From: Oceanobacillus chungangensis
Lineage (GTDB): Bacteria; Bacillota; Bacilli; Bacillales; Amphibacillaceae
Assembly (NCBI RefSeq): GCF_003369565.1
Contig: NZ_PIOD01000029.1
Location: forward strand, 1-64,000
Direction of reading: 5' to 3'
DNA: 64,000 bases
Under the pieces are notes generated by a model that worked only from the letters and a program-made list of their open reading frames with translations, made no database searches and was not told where the DNA came from. Positions 1 to 9,118 of this stretch are shown here, one piece after another. Every line of letters begins with the position of its first letter. The first letter of the stretch is position 1. Made by a program: the position numbers and the translations under genes.

Positions 1-48
1 GATTAAGTCCAGTCGAATACCGAACGCAATCCAGCCAATCAGCTGCAT
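1..48 (-). CDS. Possible 5' end of a membrane protein gene cut by the window edge
   Basis: On the minus strand an open frame runs off the left edge. From an ATG at 48 it reads MQLIGWIAFGIRLDLI, a hydrophobic stretch of the kind that starts a membrane protein. The frame stays open upstream to a TAG near 106, but no good ribosome binding site is visible before the ATG. With 16 codons visible, family and function cannot be named. It may be chance. Confidence 0.25.
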   Translation of the reverse strand, partial: MQLIGWIAFGIRLDLI

Positions 49-149
49 AATAAAAACTCTAACTTTTAGGGGTAACCACCTTAGTGCGACCTCTTTGTAT
101 TGCTACTTCCTATGATAAATTCAAAACATCCACACCTTGAAAAAAAAGC

Positions 150-246
150 ACTTTACCTGCGTTCGATGTTTCTCAAGGATGCTTTCCTTATCCTGCAGGG
201 CATATCCTATGCGGTGCTAATTGCTCGTTTGAGCTTTTGTTCATAA
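150..246. repeat. Fragment of dispersed repeat family B
   Basis: The end of this stretch (GAGCTTTTGTTCA with surrounding bases, about 225-242) matches the end of the larger family B copy at 14365-14642. It abuts the stop codon of the dioxygenase gene at 241. The copy looks truncated, and its left boundary is uncertain. Confidence 0.4.
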
Positions 247-1200
247 TGGAGAAATTTTCGCTTCAATCTTCTCCCGTTGGTTTTCAAGATATGGTGGAAG
301 TGCTAATGATTCACCTAAATGTTCGACATCTTCATCTACTGAAAATCCCGGACCATCTGTTGCGAGTTCAAATAATATCCCATTTGCATCTCTAAAGTAA
401 ACCGATTTGAAATAAAAACGTTCTACTAATCCTGAGTTCGGAAGCTGGATTTCTTCTAGGCGATTTTTCCATTTTATTAGTTCATCATTATTGTCTACGC
501 GTAATGCTACGTGATGAACACTACCTCTTCCTGGACGTTCTTGTGGTAAATCATCCCGTACTTCTAAATGTACCTCTGCACCTGTTCCACCTTCACCAGT
601 AGAGAATACTAGAATATCTGCTTGACCTGCAACAGAATTGGGATATTTTCCGGTCAGTTTAAAAGTAAGAAGCTCCGTTAAAATTCGAACCGTTGCATCA
701 AGCTTTCTAACGGTTAGTTTCGTTGGACCAAGTCCAATAATACCTTTGTCAGCTGGTACACTACTATGCTCCCAAACATTTCCGCCTGGCACCCCTTGAT
801 TATTTTCATCCGAGACTAATGTTAATCGCTGTCCTTCCGGGTCACGGAAGTTAAGAATATTACGTTCTCCTTGCTTCATAATCCCATCATGGTCAACATT
901 TAATTCTGTTAATCGTTCCTGCCAGTATTCAAGTGCAGCATTATCTGGAACTCGTAATGACGTTCCGGAGATACTGCTTGTCCCTGGGTATGTATGTCCG
1001 GCATTCGGTATTTCAAAGAATGTGAAATCTGTTCCGGGATTACCAACTTCATCCGCATAAAATAGATGATACATAGAAGTATCATCCTGATTAACGGTTT
1101 TCTTCACGAGTCGCATTCCTAGAACTTCTGTATAAAAATGTAAGTTTTTCTTTGCATTTGCGGTAATTGCTGATACGTGGTGGATACCTTTTATTTCCAT
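241..1200 (-). CDS. VOC-family ring-cleaving dioxygenase (MhqO/MhqA type)
   Basis: A 319-residue protein with two tandem vicinal-oxygen-chelate (glyoxalase/bleomycin-resistance fold) modules, about residues 5-130 and 150-290. It begins with GIHHVSAI. The second module has GSVHHVALRV and ends in FELATDGPGF. These give the His, His, Glu metal-ligand pattern of extradiol dioxygenases. Bacillus relatives (MhqA, MhqO) are linked to quinone and catechol detoxification in the cytoplasm; that role is inferred from similarity. The ATG is preceded by GAGGAGGG, a near-ideal ribosome binding site. The gene stands alone and is transcribed away from the next gene cluster. Length is normal for the family (about 310-320). 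Exact substrate is unknown. Confidence 0.85.
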   Translation of the reverse strand: MEIKGIHHVSAITANAKKNLHFYTEVLGMRLVKKTVNQDDTSMYHLFYADEVGNPGTDFTFFEIPNAGHTYPGTSSISGTSLRVPDNAALEYWQERLTELNVDHDGIMKQGERNILNFRDPEGQRLTLVSDENNQGVPGGNVWEHSSVPADKGIIGLGPTKLTVRKLDATVRILTELLTFKLTGKYPNSVAGQADILVFSTGEGGTGAEVHLEVRDDLPQERPGRGSVHHVALRVDNNDELIKWKNRLEEIQLPNSGLVERFYFKSVYFRDANGILFELATDGPGFSVDEDVEHLGESLALPPYLENQREKIEAKISPL

Positions 1201-1252
1201 TCTATTCCCTCCTCATTTAACATCGTTAACTTTATTCGGTGCTTTCTAATTC

Positions 1253-1813
1253 TTAAGTAGCTGGACGCATCCCGTCTTGTAGCTGGTGGATGCTAAGTCC
1301 AAAGGTCATTTGCAGATGTGGATAATCTTTGAAGCCTGACCAATCACCGCCCCATTCGAAGCCCAAATCCTTCGCAAGCTCGGCAACTTCAAACCAATCC
1401 GATATCCCATTATTATTTCCGTCGTAAGTCGTATCCCAAATATAATCGCCAGCTTCATTTATTAATGCATAATCTATTGCTAATCCATAATTATGGTAGG
1501 TTTCCCCAGCTCTTGCATTTGTAACGATATTACCTTGGGTGGTTCTTCCACGTTCAAATAAGGCGTCCTGTTCCTCGAATGTACGAAATTCATCAGTAAT
1601 TACGAGATTGATACTCGATTCTGCAGCTTGTTGTAGCAATATATTTTTCTTTTCCTCAACGAGTGGGTGAAGCTGGGTCGGTATTGGTGCATCTTCTCCT
1701 AAATATAAATAATTGTCATCAATTGATCGATTATAGAAGAAGCCAAGGATAATAAGGAATAGGAAGACGATTCCCCAGGTTATGAGCAAATTGCTGAATT
1801 TCTTCACGTACAA
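1253..1813 (-). CDS. M15-family peptidoglycan L,D-/D,D-peptidase (CwlK/VanY type), membrane-anchored
   Basis: 186 residues. Residues about 10-28 form one hydrophobic segment after KK, a signal anchor placing the enzyme outside the membrane. The catalytic part shows the M15 zinc motifs: HNYGLAIDYAL (His and Asp ligands) and GFEWGGDW...DYPHLQM (second His). The WGGDW...PHLQ pattern is close to CwlK, which cuts the L-Ala-D-Glu bond of peptidoglycan; a D,D-carboxypeptidase activity cannot be excluded. The start is TTG five bases after AAGGAG; an in-frame GTG two codons later is an alternative. It lies 52 bp upstream (in its own direction) of the dioxygenase gene, so co-transcription is possible. 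Confidence 0.8.
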   Translation of the reverse strand: MYVKKFSNLLITWGIVFLFLIILGFFYNRSIDDNYLYLGEDAPIPTQLHPLVEEKKNILLQQAAESSINLVITDEFRTFEEQDALFERGRTTQGNIVTNARAGETYHNYGLAIDYALINEAGDYIWDTTYDGNNNGISDWFEVAELAKDLGFEWGGDWSGFKDYPHLQMTFGLSIHQLQDGMRPAT

Positions 1814-1914
1814 AAATTCTCCTTCATGTAGCTATATATCTATTATATCAGATATTAAGTCGCATCGCTTTCCAGAATATTACCAAATGAGAGGGGATGT
1901 ATGTAAAAAACCAC

Positions 1915-1943
1915 TTGACTAATAAAGCGGTTTCAAATAAGAT
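1915..1943 (+). promoter_or_regulatory. Sigma-A type promoter
   Basis: TTGACT at 1915-1920, a 17-bp spacer, then TAAGAT at 1938-1943. It fits the vegetative consensus well. Transcription would start near 1950, inside the palindrome at 1948-1976. The first gene downstream begins at 2335, leaving a leader of about 385 nt in which I see no ORF. Confidence 0.6.
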
Positions 1944-1947
1944 AGAT

Positions 1948-1976
1948 TAATAGTTTGTTTAGTAAACAAACTATTA
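1948..1976. promoter_or_regulatory. Perfect 29-bp palindrome, candidate repressor operator
   Basis: Two exact 14-bp arms (left arm TAATAGTTTGTTTA) flank a single central G at 1962. The palindrome covers the expected transcription start of the promoter at 1915-1943. Arm length and symmetry resemble TetR-family operators. No TetR-type gene lies nearby. The rest of 1814-2334 holds no recognisable gene. Confidence 0.6.
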
Positions 1977-2334
1977 AAAAGGCTATGGATTGGGAACGTA
2001 TCGTTTGAAGAAGTAACACTGATATGAATTAGCTAGTCATTACAAATCAAAAAAATTACGTATATTTATATTTTACTAAAATACAATAGATAGGGTTAAG
2101 CATATAGAATCTCTCTCTTATAGATTATAAATATTTTACTAGGAAAATGCAGTAGGACTGTTACCTAAAAATGGATAAACAGTCAAATTTTCTAAAGAAA
2201 GATATATGTTCGTGAGAATTGATGGTAGAATGTGGGGAGTGATTCAGTGAGTCAAACGATATACAGAGCCATAACATAGTGGTTAAAATAGATAAGAATT
2301 TCAAAACTAAAACATAAGGGAGGAGAACTATGAT

Positions 2335-3936
2335 ATGAAAAAGAATTTACTATTCATTACAGTAACGTTACTTTTTTCAATTTTATTATTAAGTGCTTGT
2401 TCCTCTACGGATGAAACGGGACAACAAGATAATCAACAGGTAAAAGATGAATTGATCCTAGCAATTGGTGGAGAGCCAGAGGATGGATTTGATCCAACAA
2501 CAGGCTGGGGACGCTACGGTTCACCACTGTTCCAAAGTACATTACTAAAATATGATAAAGATTTTAACATCAAAAATGATTTAGCAACAGATTATAATGT
2601 GAGTGAAGACGGGAAAACATGGACAGTAGAGATTCGTGAGGATGTGAAATTCTCAGACGGGGAAGCCCTTACTGCCGATGATGTCGTATTCACATTTGAA
2701 ACGGCTAAAACGAGCGGATCGGTAATTGATCTAAGTAATTTGGAGAAAGTTGAAAGCTCGGATGATCATACCGTACAATTTACATTGATTGAACCTGCAT
2801 CTACTTTTATTTATTTACTTGTATCAACTGGAATTGTACCAGAGCATGCTTATGATGATGCTTACAATGAAAATCCGATTGGCTCTGGGCCATTTACTCT
2901 CGTACAATGGGATAAAGGACAGCAAATTATTGTTGAGGAAAACCCATATTATTATGGAGAAAAGCCATCTTTTACAAAGCTCACATTTCTCTTTTTAGCT
3001 GAGGATGCTGCTTTTGCTGCTGCTAAGGCAGGAGAAGTTGATGTCGTATCTGTACCGCCAACCTTCGCTAAAGAAGAAGTTTCTGGAATGGAATTAATTA
3101 AATTAGATACCGTTGATAATCGTGGGGTTATGTTCCCATATGTACCAGCTGGTGAGGTAACAGATAATGGTGCACCGATTGGGAATGATGTGACAGCAGA
3201 TATAGCAATCCGTAAAGCGATAAATGTTGGCGTTGATCGCCAGGCGTTTGTTGATGGTGTAGTTGAAGGATTTGGTACACCAGCATACTCTGTCGCCGAC
3301 AATATGCCGTGGTGGAATGCGGATACTGTGATTGAAGACAATGACGTAGAAAAGGCGAAGCAAATCTTAGATGAAGCCGGATGGAAAGAAAATGAAGACG
3401 GTATACGAGAGAAAGACGGATTAACAGCAGAATTTACTTTATTATATCCAGCGGGTGATCAAATCCGTCAATCCTTATCGATTTTATTTGCCGATATGAT
3501 GAAACCACTTGGAATTGATGTAAGTACAGAGGGTAAAAGCTGGAATGAATTAGAAACATTAATGTTTTCGAATCCAGTTATGATGGGCTGGGGAAGTCAT
3601 GACCCAATCGAAATGTATAATTTGTACAGCAGTGAAACAAGGGTAATTGGCTATTATAATGCCAACTATTACGCAAATGATGTTGTTGATGAGTATATGA
3701 ATCAAGCATTACATGCGACAACAGAGGAAGAGGCAAATAGCTACTGGCAAAAAGCGCAGTGGGACGGAGAAACAGGCTTTTCAGCACAGGGTGATGCACC
3801 GTGGGCATGGCTCGTTAATATTCAACATTTATATTTTGTAAATGAGGATTTAGAAATTGGCAAACAGAAGCTTCAGCCACACGGACATGGCTGGCCAGTT
3901 ACTGACTTTATTGAGCAGTGGCATTGGAAAGAGTAA
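2335..3936 (+). CDS. ABC transporter substrate-binding lipoprotein (SBP family 5, peptide/nickel type)
   Basis: 533 residues. Signal peptide with lipobox LLLSACSS: Cys22 would be lipidated and anchor the protein outside the membrane. The mature part has the family 5 layout, including DGKTWTVEIREDVKFSDGEALTADDVVFTFE and the NPIGSGPFTLVQW motif. The family binds oligopeptides, nickel chelates or opines, and sequence alone does not settle which. It opens a five-gene block with two permeases, a double ATPase and a PlsY-like protein, on one strand with short gaps or overlaps. An AGGGAGGAG ribosome binding site lies upstream. Family and lipoprotein assignment are solid; ligand is open. Confidence 0.85.
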   Translation: MKKNLLFITVTLLFSILLLSACSSTDETGQQDNQQVKDELILAIGGEPEDGFDPTTGWGRYGSPLFQSTLLKYDKDFNIKNDLATDYNVSEDGKTWTVEIREDVKFSDGEALTADDVVFTFETAKTSGSVIDLSNLEKVESSDDHTVQFTLIEPASTFIYLLVSTGIVPEHAYDDAYNENPIGSGPFTLVQWDKGQQIIVEENPYYYGEKPSFTKLTFLFLAEDAAFAAAKAGEVDVVSVPPTFAKEEVSGMELIKLDTVDNRGVMFPYVPAGEVTDNGAPIGNDVTADIAIRKAINVGVDRQAFVDGVVEGFGTPAYSVADNMPWWNADTVIEDNDVEKAKQILDEAGWKENEDGIREKDGLTAEFTLLYPAGDQIRQSLSILFADMMKPLGIDVSTEGKSWNELETLMFSNPVMMGWGSHDPIEMYNLYSSETRVIGYYNANYYANDVVDEYMNQALHATTEEEANSYWQKAQWDGETGFSAQGDAPWAWLVNIQHLYFVNEDLEIGKQKLQPHGHGWPVTDFIEQWHWKE

Positions 3937-4027
3937 TCGATTTATAAAAACTATTCTAGGGGGACTTTTATGTCCTCCTAATTATAATTAGGGATTAGGA
4001 TTCAAGCTGTGAGAGAGGAGATAGAAA

Positions 4028-5017
4028 TTGCACTATCAACGAATTGCATTATACATTTTTAAAAAAATAGGAAAACTAATAACATTATTAGTAGCAGTTA
4101 GTATTCTATCGTTCACGCTAATTAGTCTTTCCCCAATTGATCCTGTTAGGTCCTATATAGGGGCAGATATGACAAGAGTTGGTCCAGAACAGCGCGAGAA
4201 CATTGCGGAATATTGGGGTCTCAATGAGTCGAAGGTACAGAAGTTTCTGAATTGGGGAAGTCATTTATTACAAGGGGATTTAGGTACTTCCTTGTTATAT
4301 CGTAGTCCAGTTACTGCAATTATTGCCGAAAGATTCCTTGCTTCGTTAGCGTTAATGGGATTGGCCTGGGTATTCTCAGGTCTTTTTGGTTTTTTAATTG
4401 GCAGTATTGCTGGTATGAAAGAAGGAACATGGATTGATCGAATTATTAAAGGTTATTGTTATACACTGGCATCCACTCCAGCATTTTGGCTAGGGCTGTT
4501 ACTTGTAATGATCTTTTCTGTGAGCTTAGGCTGGTTCCCGATTGGATTAGGAACACCAGCAGGGGTATTAGCAGGAGACGTTTCTTTACTTGAACGCTTG
4601 CGGCATTTATTCTTACCTACGTTAACCTTAAGTATTGTAGGTGTGGCAAATGTTGCCTTGCATACGAGACAAAAGCTTATTGAGGTGCTTAATAGCGATT
4701 ATATACGTTATGCAAATGCTAAGGGGGAGCATGGGTTTAAATTGTTCCTTCGTCATGGTATCAAGAATATTGCACTGCCTGCAATCTCCCTTCATTTTGC
4801 CTCTTTTGGTGAGCTCTTTGGTGGAGCAGTATTAACAGAACAAGTCTTTTCTTATCCTGGTCTAGGTCAAGCAGTAGTTCAAGCTGGATTAGGTGGAGAC
4901 ATCCCTTTGTTATTAGGAATTGTTTTATTTATGACGATTTTTGTCTTTATAGGAAATTTAATCGCTGATATCCTCTATAAAGTGATTGATCCACGCATTA
5001 GGAAGGGGGATTTCTAA
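4028..5017 (+). CDS. ABC importer permease (OppB/NikB type)
   Basis: 329 residues with a first membrane segment at about 15-35 and further segments in a BPD_transp_1 domain. It has the features of DppB/NikB proteins: an N-terminal SPIDPVR region, a long external loop with GDLGTSLLYRSPV, and a cytoplasmic coupling loop around DYIRYANAKGE. The start is TTG at 4028, seven bases after GAGGAG; no better start is present. Its stop overlaps the ATG of the next permease by one base (TAATG at 5015-5019), so translation is likely coupled. Forms the transmembrane pore with its partner. Confidence 0.88.
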   Translation: MHYQRIALYIFKKIGKLITLLVAVSILSFTLISLSPIDPVRSYIGADMTRVGPEQRENIAEYWGLNESKVQKFLNWGSHLLQGDLGTSLLYRSPVTAIIAERFLASLALMGLAWVFSGLFGFLIGSIAGMKEGTWIDRIIKGYCYTLASTPAFWLGLLLVMIFSVSLGWFPIGLGTPAGVLAGDVSLLERLRHLFLPTLTLSIVGVANVALHTRQKLIEVLNSDYIRYANAKGEHGFKLFLRHGIKNIALPAISLHFASFGELFGGAVLTEQVFSYPGLGQAVVQAGLGGDIPLLLGIVLFMTIFVFIGNLIADILYKVIDPRIRKGDF

Positions 5018-5853
5018 TGAAGGGGATAACGAAGAAATTTAACCTCAGACAACGAACGATAGCAAAAATTATTCTAGCAATCCTTTTTCTAATTGCGATT
5101 ATTGTCAGTGGCTTGCTGATTGGGAATGACAAGCTTTCGATTCAATTGGATTTGAAAAATAGTGCACCATCACTTGCACACCTATTTGGTACGGATTGGT
5201 TAGGGCGGGACATGCTGGCACGTACTTTAAAGGGACTTACAATCAGTCTTGGGGTAGGATTACTTGCAGCCATTCTCAGCTCGCTAATAGCACTAGCTTT
5301 TAGTTTATTAGCGTCATGGAATAAAACAATGGACGCTATGATTACATGGCTCATTGATATGTTCCTGAGTGTTCCACATCTTGTATTGCTCATCTTAATC
5401 TCATTTGCCGTTGGTGGAGGATTTACAGGTGTAGTGATTGGACTCTCACTCACACATTGGCCAAGTCTGACAAGATTACTGCGAGGAGAAGTGCTACAAA
5501 TAAAGTCAGCAGAATATGTAGGAATCTCTAGGCGATTAGGAAAAAGCAGATGGTGGATTGCAAGGCATCATTTAATCCCGCATTTATTGCCCCAATTATT
5601 TGTTGGCATGGTACTATTATTTCCCCATGCGATTTTACATGAGGCTGCGATTACCTTCCTTGGGTTCGGCTTATCAACTGAACAGCCTGCAATTGGGATT
5701 ATTCTATCAGAATCGATGCGCTATCTATCAACTGGCATGTGGTGGCTTGCCTTCTTCCCAGGGCTCTCGTTATTAATTATGGTTGGTATCTTTGATATAC
5801 TAGGAAAAAATATTCGGAAATTAATAGATCCATTTCACGGACAGAAAGGTTGA
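5017..5853 (+). CDS. ABC importer permease (OppC/NikC type)
   Basis: 278 residues, about six predicted membrane segments. The N-terminal region contains the HLFGTDWLGRDMLAR motif seen in DppC/NikC permeases, and the coupling loop has SAEYVGISRRLG. Normal length for the family. It overlaps the previous gene by one base and is followed within 12 bp by the ATPase gene, which fits a single transcript. It pairs with the 4028 product to make the heterodimeric channel; substrate is as uncertain as for the binding protein. Confidence 0.88.
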   Translation: MKGITKKFNLRQRTIAKIILAILFLIAIIVSGLLIGNDKLSIQLDLKNSAPSLAHLFGTDWLGRDMLARTLKGLTISLGVGLLAAILSSLIALAFSLLASWNKTMDAMITWLIDMFLSVPHLVLLILISFAVGGGFTGVVIGLSLTHWPSLTRLLRGEVLQIKSAEYVGISRRLGKSRWWIARHHLIPHLLPQLFVGMVLLFPHAILHEAAITFLGFGLSTEQPAIGIILSESMRYLSTGMWWLAFFPGLSLLIMVGIFDILGKNIRKLIDPFHGQKG

Positions 5854-5864
5854 GGGATTTGCAT

Positions 5865-7313
5865 ATGAAAAAAATGAGAAACAGTAATCCATTATTAGAA
5901 GTGAAGGACTTTTCCCTCTCCTTTCGTCAATATAAAAAAGGACTGCATGAAACCAAATTGCAAGTTGTACGTAATTTAAATATGCGAATTCACGCAGGAG
6001 AAATCGTTGCAGTTGTTGGTGCAAGTGGATCAGGTAAAAGTTTGCTTGCAAATGCAATCCTCGGCATTCTTCCTAATCACTCCATTCAACATGGGACCCT
6101 AAATTATAAAGGAATCCCGCTTACTAGTGAAAAGCAGAAACAGATTCGTGGAAAAGAAATTTCACTTATACCTCAATCGGTAAATGCGCTTGACCCTCTG
6201 ATGAAGACGGCAAAACAAGTACAAACAGTGATTCGTGAAGGGAATAAGCAGGAAATACAAAAAAATATCTTTCGTAAAGTAGGATTACCGATTGAAGCCG
6301 GCAAGAAATACCCCTTTGAATTATCAGGAGGAATGGCAAGACGAGTTTTAGCAGCAACAGCAATGGTAAGTGATGCAGAATTGATTATTGCTGATGAGCC
6401 AACACCTGGACTAGACCCCAAAGCACTAAATGAAACGGTAGCAGTAGTTAAGCAACTGGCAACAGACGGGAAAGGTGTCATGTTCATAACGCATGATATT
6501 GACACCGCATTAAAAGTCGCAGATAAGGTTGTTGTTTTTAATAAAGGGGAAACAGTTGAAATCACGGAAGCTGCAAATTTTTACGGTCATGGAGAAAAGT
6601 TAAATCATTTCACAAAGGCATTGTGGAATGCATTACCACAAAATGATTTCTGGGATGATGCTATAACAAAGCGTGTGAGAGCTAATACGAATCCATCGGC
6701 AGAAGGGTTAAAGGTAGATGGCATTAGCTATCGCTATCAAAAAGGAGCCTATCTTTTTAAAAATCTACATTTATTCGTTAATCCTGGCGAGGTACTTGGC
6801 ATACATGGCTATAGTGGATCAGGAAAAACAACGATGGCACAGATTATTGCTGGGTATAGGGAAGCAGAAAATGGGAATGTATTAGTAAATGGGAAGTCTA
6901 GGAAGTATTCAGGGATCAATCCTGTCCAACTCATTTGGCAGCATCCCGAAAAGGCAATAAATCCAAGATGGCAAATGAAGAAGGTTCTTGCAGAATGCGG
7001 AATGCTAGACAGTGATCTTCTTGAAGACCTAGGAATTAAGCCGGAATGGTTCACACGCTATCCTAGCGAGCTATCTGGTGGAGAATTGCAGCGATTTTGT
7101 GTTGCTCGGGCACTACATCCTGATGTGAAATACATTATCGCTGACGAAATTACGACGATGTTAGATGCGATTACACAAGCAAAACTTTGGAAAACGATTG
7201 TGAACCATGCTAGAAATCGAAATGTTGGTGTACTTGTGATTAGCCATGATGGAAAGCTGCTAAAAAAAGTATGTGACACACAAATAGACTTTGGGGATAT
7301 TGTGAATGTGTAA
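5865..7313 (+). CDS. Fused double ABC ATPase of the peptide/nickel importer
   Basis: 482 residues containing two complete ATP-binding cassettes in one chain. First cassette: Walker A GASGSGKS, signature LSGGMARR, Walker B LIIADEP. Second: Walker A GYSGSGKT, signature LSGGELQR, Walker B YIIADEI. Most Opp/Nik systems encode these as two proteins (D and E); here they are fused. In the second Walker B the usual ADEP is ADEI (ADEITTMLD). I chose ATG 5865, which has GAGGG eight bases upstream, over an overlapping TTG at 5850. Drives import through the two permeases on the cytoplasmic side. Confidence 0.87.
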   Translation: MKKMRNSNPLLEVKDFSLSFRQYKKGLHETKLQVVRNLNMRIHAGEIVAVVGASGSGKSLLANAILGILPNHSIQHGTLNYKGIPLTSEKQKQIRGKEISLIPQSVNALDPLMKTAKQVQTVIREGNKQEIQKNIFRKVGLPIEAGKKYPFELSGGMARRVLAATAMVSDAELIIADEPTPGLDPKALNETVAVVKQLATDGKGVMFITHDIDTALKVADKVVVFNKGETVEITEAANFYGHGEKLNHFTKALWNALPQNDFWDDAITKRVRANTNPSAEGLKVDGISYRYQKGAYLFKNLHLFVNPGEVLGIHGYSGSGKTTMAQIIAGYREAENGNVLVNGKSRKYSGINPVQLIWQHPEKAINPRWQMKKVLAECGMLDSDLLEDLGIKPEWFTRYPSELSGGELQRFCVARALHPDVKYIIADEITTMLDAITQAKLWKTIVNHARNRNVGVLVISHDGKLLKKVCDTQIDFGDIVNV

Positions 7314-7330
7314 ATAAGAGGAGGGGCAGT

Positions 7331-7954
7331 ATGTATTATGTGATTGCTAGTCTAATTGGGTATCTATTTGGCTGTATTCACGGTTCTCAATTGGTGGGGA
7401 AGTATAAGAAGGTTGATATAAAAAATGCAGGTGTGAAAAATGCGGGCGCATCGAATACGACGATTTTACTTGGGTGGAAGTATGGCATTTTAGTTGCGTT
7501 TATCGATATATTCAAAGCAACATTAGCAATCTTACTCGTATTATTTATCTTAAATGAAAATGGCATTGTCAGTGAAAGTCAAACACTGTTTGTATATATT
7601 ACCGCATTGTTTGTTATTGTTGGTCATAATTATCCAATCACAATGAAATTTAGTGGTGGAAAAGGAACGGCATCACTCGTTGGTGCATTACTTGCGATTG
7701 ATTGGAAGGTTGCAGTAATAGGCATTGGGATTTTACTCCTATTTACCTTTACGACGGATTATTTAGTTGTAGGAGTCTTGTTTATGTATCTTTCCTTTTT
7801 GGTTACAACTTATATATTCTTTGGAATGGAACCGGCACTCGTTGTCGTGCTATTATCTATATTAAGTATTATGAAACATATAGAAAATTATAAACGGATA
7901 ATAAATAAGGAAGAGAGAAAGTTATCCAGTATGTTTAAGAAGAAAGTATCTTAG
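7331..7954 (+). CDS. PlsY-family glycerol-3-phosphate acyltransferase-like membrane protein
   Basis: 207 residues with several membrane segments. PlsY hallmarks are present: GYLFGCIHGSQLVGK near the N-terminus, KNAGASNTT (the family's GxxN loop), VGHNYPITMKFSGGKGTAS, and the HIENYKRI region near the C-terminus. PlsY uses acyl phosphate to acylate glycerol-3-phosphate in membrane lipid synthesis. The gene follows the ATPase by 17 bp with GAGGGG before its ATG, so it belongs to the transporter transcript, an odd place for a housekeeping enzyme. It is more likely a paralogue than the main PlsY; its substrate is unproven. Confidence 0.75.
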   Translation: MYYVIASLIGYLFGCIHGSQLVGKYKKVDIKNAGVKNAGASNTTILLGWKYGILVAFIDIFKATLAILLVLFILNENGIVSESQTLFVYITALFVIVGHNYPITMKFSGGKGTASLVGALLAIDWKVAVIGIGILLLFTFTTDYLVVGVLFMYLSFLVTTYIFFGMEPALVVVLLSILSIMKHIENYKRIINKEERKLSSMFKKKVS

Positions 7955-7965
7955 GAGAGATAATA

Positions 7966-8051
7966 AAGTCATAGGAACTTTCTTAACGAATAAGTGCAAC
8001 TATGGCTGTCACCTATAGGCTTGGTTAAATCCTAGACTTCTAATAGTTTAA
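7966..8051 (+). repeat. Dispersed repeat family C, copy 1
   Basis: Contains ACTTTCTTAAC, then AAGTGCAACTA.GGC.GTCACC, an AGGCTTGG block and a final CTTCTAAT. The same ordered blocks recur at 14935-15018 and 58110-58205, with a partial copy at 42288-42330. Here the left hairpin arm is missing, so this copy looks shortened. Confidence 0.6.
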
Positions 8052-8066
8052 TGATTGGAGAAAGTG

Positions 8067-8552
8067 ATGGTAGATATTCTAATTTGGATTTTCATTGCAG
8101 CATTATTTATTTTAAGCTTCGTCGGATTAATTTATCCGATTATTCCTGGAGTACTTGTATTATGGGGTGGGTTCCTGCTCTATCAATTTTTTATTAATGC
8201 TGATGAGCTTAATCTAATCTTTTGGATTGCAATGGGGTTATTTACTGTAGCTCTATTTGTCGCTGATATTATTGCCAATAGTTACTTTGTAAAGAAATAT
8301 GGTGGAAGCAAATGGGGAGAACGGGGTGCAGCAATCGCTGTAATCATTGGCTCCTTCATCATCCCGCCATTTGGAATTATTATTGTGCCTTTTGTCGTTG
8401 TATTTATCATAGAAATGCTACAGCAACGAACTTTACCGGATGCATTTAAAGCATCGATTGGCTCATTGTTTGGCTTCTTAGGTGGTACGATAGCGAAATT
8501 TGTAATTCAAGTTATTATGATTATTTGGTTTTTTGCCGTAGTATTGTTTTAG
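8067..8552 (+). CDS. DUF456 membrane protein
   Basis: 161 residues with about four hydrophobic segments. The pattern fits the DUF456 family: LIYPIIPGVLVLWGG near the N-terminus, a central ADIIANSYFVKKYGGSKWGE loop, and glycine-rich helices (IGSFIIPPFGIIIVPFVVVFIIEML). Function is unknown. I chose ATG 8067, with GGAGAAAG about six bases upstream, over the longer TTG frame at 8055. It lies between repeat C copy 1 and repeat A copy 1, so it is probably transcribed alone. Confidence 0.8.
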   Translation: MVDILIWIFIAALFILSFVGLIYPIIPGVLVLWGGFLLYQFFINADELNLIFWIAMGLFTVALFVADIIANSYFVKKYGGSKWGERGAAIAVIIGSFIIPPFGIIIVPFVVVFIIEMLQQRTLPDAFKASIGSLFGFLGGTIAKFVIQVIMIIWFFAVVLF

Positions 8553-8585
8553 GGTATACTTACGGATGATTATTTTCTTTTAGGT

Positions 8586-9030
8586 AAAACTGCGGACTAG
8601 TTAGGCGAAAAGTTGATTTCCGCTGCGGACAGTCGCGCATCCGGAGGGCAACGCTTCAGCTCTTTCGGAAGAAAACCACTTCCGATGGATCTTCAGCCGT
8701 TGCTTTTTCCGCAGGAGTCTCCTGTCCTCCACTACAATCAACTGCCTTGAGAGAGGATAATGCCATCTTATCTTATTTATAGAAAGATGAAAAGCAATAT
8801 GACAGCACAATCCCTAGCGGAAGAAATATACGGAGACTCCTCGAAAATAAAGAGCCATTTTCTTCGTGCGATGCAATGCTGCCGAAGCTTTCCTTGTCCT
8901 GCGGGAAGAAGAGCCTAGGTGAGACTACGAAGTGCGATAGCGCGAGTTGGCTCACCAGCTCCCCGCGGAAAGCGAAGTGTATTTCTGGAGCGAATGGTCC
9001 GAGAGCCCACAGCACCATAAACTAGTTTAT
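8586..9030 (+). repeat. Dispersed repeat family A, copy 1 (longest)
   Basis: About 445 bp, GC-richer than its surroundings. The 5' part runs from AAACTGCGGACTAG through GTTGATTTCCGCTGCGGAC and the palindromic GGAAGAAAACCACTTCC to CAGGAGTCTCCTGTCCTCC. The 3' part contains GCTCACCAGCTCCCCGCGG and GCGAAGTGTATTT. Copies occur at 28459-28627, 35620-35985 (inverted) and 39916-40177. Ends approximate terminal inverted repeats. Short ORFs here on both strands are spurious. It fills the gene-free stretch 8553-9118. Confidence 0.8.
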
Positions 9031-9118
9031 ACTTTACCTTCAAAGCTAATGATCTATCATTCAATTTTTAACAAGAGAACGTTAATTTTCAGTATGATCA
9101 GAGAAAGGAACATCGAAT

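Noticed and set aside
2335-7313. Assignment of the importer specifically to nickel or to a metallophore
   Set aside because: Family 5 binding proteins vary too much in ligand, and no metallophore synthesis gene or Ni-binding His motif could be identified.
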